From assembly GCA_051657745.1 (NCBI GenBank), contig JBOFLG010000262.1, positions 1 to 5,531 on the forward strand: DNA of 5,531 nt. Reading direction: 5' to 3'. This DNA is from JBOFLG01 sp051657745. GTDB taxonomy: Bacteria > Actinomycetota > Actinomycetes > Actinomycetales > Dermatophilaceae. Positions 5,464 through 5,531 of the stretch are shown in pieces; within the stretch, counting starts at the first letter, position 1, and each line of letters begins with the position of its first letter. The translations under genes were made by a program, and so were the position numbers. Under the pieces are notes generated by a model. That model worked only from the letters and a program-made list of their open reading frames with translations, was not told the DNA's origin and searched no databases.

Positions 5464-5531
5464 ATTGGTCAAAGATTTCCAATCGCCTGAACCGGCTGCC
5501 GAGCCCCCGAGAGACTACCGCCGTTCGTCCC
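5460..5531 (+). CDS. Start of an unidentified gene, cut by the window edge
   Basis: Twenty-four codons, beginning MNWSKISNRLNRLP, are open to the end of the window after a strong GGGGAGGG ribosome binding site. The first ten codons use A/T-rich choices (AAT, TCA, ATT, AAT) unlike the genes upstream. This may simply reflect selection for weak mRNA structure at a start, or a gene of different origin. The fragment is polar and basic and is not a signal peptide as far as visible. The product cannot be recognised from so few residues. Confidence 0.6.
   Translation, partial: MNWSKISNRLNRLPSPRETTAVRP

Overview
The window is very GC-rich bacterial DNA. GTG starts are frequent, codons strongly prefer G or C in the third position, short stop/start overlaps occur, and one gene looks leaderless. 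This points to a high-GC Gram-positive actinobacterium; the SpoIID/LytB protein form and the glycosyltransferase context fit that. Genus cannot be fixed from the sequence alone. I see no rRNA, tRNA, CRISPR array, insertion sequence or phage gene.

Layout. (1) Positions 1-100 hold no supportable gene. (2) A minus-strand gene (1678 down to 101) encodes a 525-residue protein with a degenerate class I methyltransferase-like Rossmann domain, an unassigned middle, a perfect 4 x AGRTP tandem repeat, and a C-terminal coiled coil ending in a basic tail with an S-S-x-Y-R motif. (3) A 124-bp divergent intergenic region holds a near-symmetric TACAGTA element. It can act as the -10 of a leaderless transcript starting at the GTG of the next gene. 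(4) Two plus-strand glycosyltransferase genes overlap by GTGA: a family 2 (GT-A) enzyme (1803-2663), and a protein with the D/E-D/E-G, HP and S-S/T motif series of bacterial polysialyltransferase-like enzymes (2660-3697). (5) After a 114-bp gap with a short hairpin comes a secreted SpoIID/LytB-domain protein (3812-5101) with the GHGxGMSQWGA motif at its N-terminus. (6) A 358-bp spacer (5102-5459) has inverted repeats, a weak promoter candidate and a possible leader ORF. (7) A new gene starts at 5460 and runs off the window.

How it may fit together: the two glycosyltransferases and the methyltransferase-like coiled-coil protein probably belong to a locus building a cell-surface polysaccharide. 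The SpoIID-like protein would act outside the membrane on peptidoglycan or another cell-wall glycan. The most interesting points are the polysialyltransferase-like enzyme in an actinobacterial setting, the methyltransferase-like/tandem-repeat/coiled-coil protein beside it (loosely like the chain-length-control protein WbdD), and the compact divergent promoter between them.
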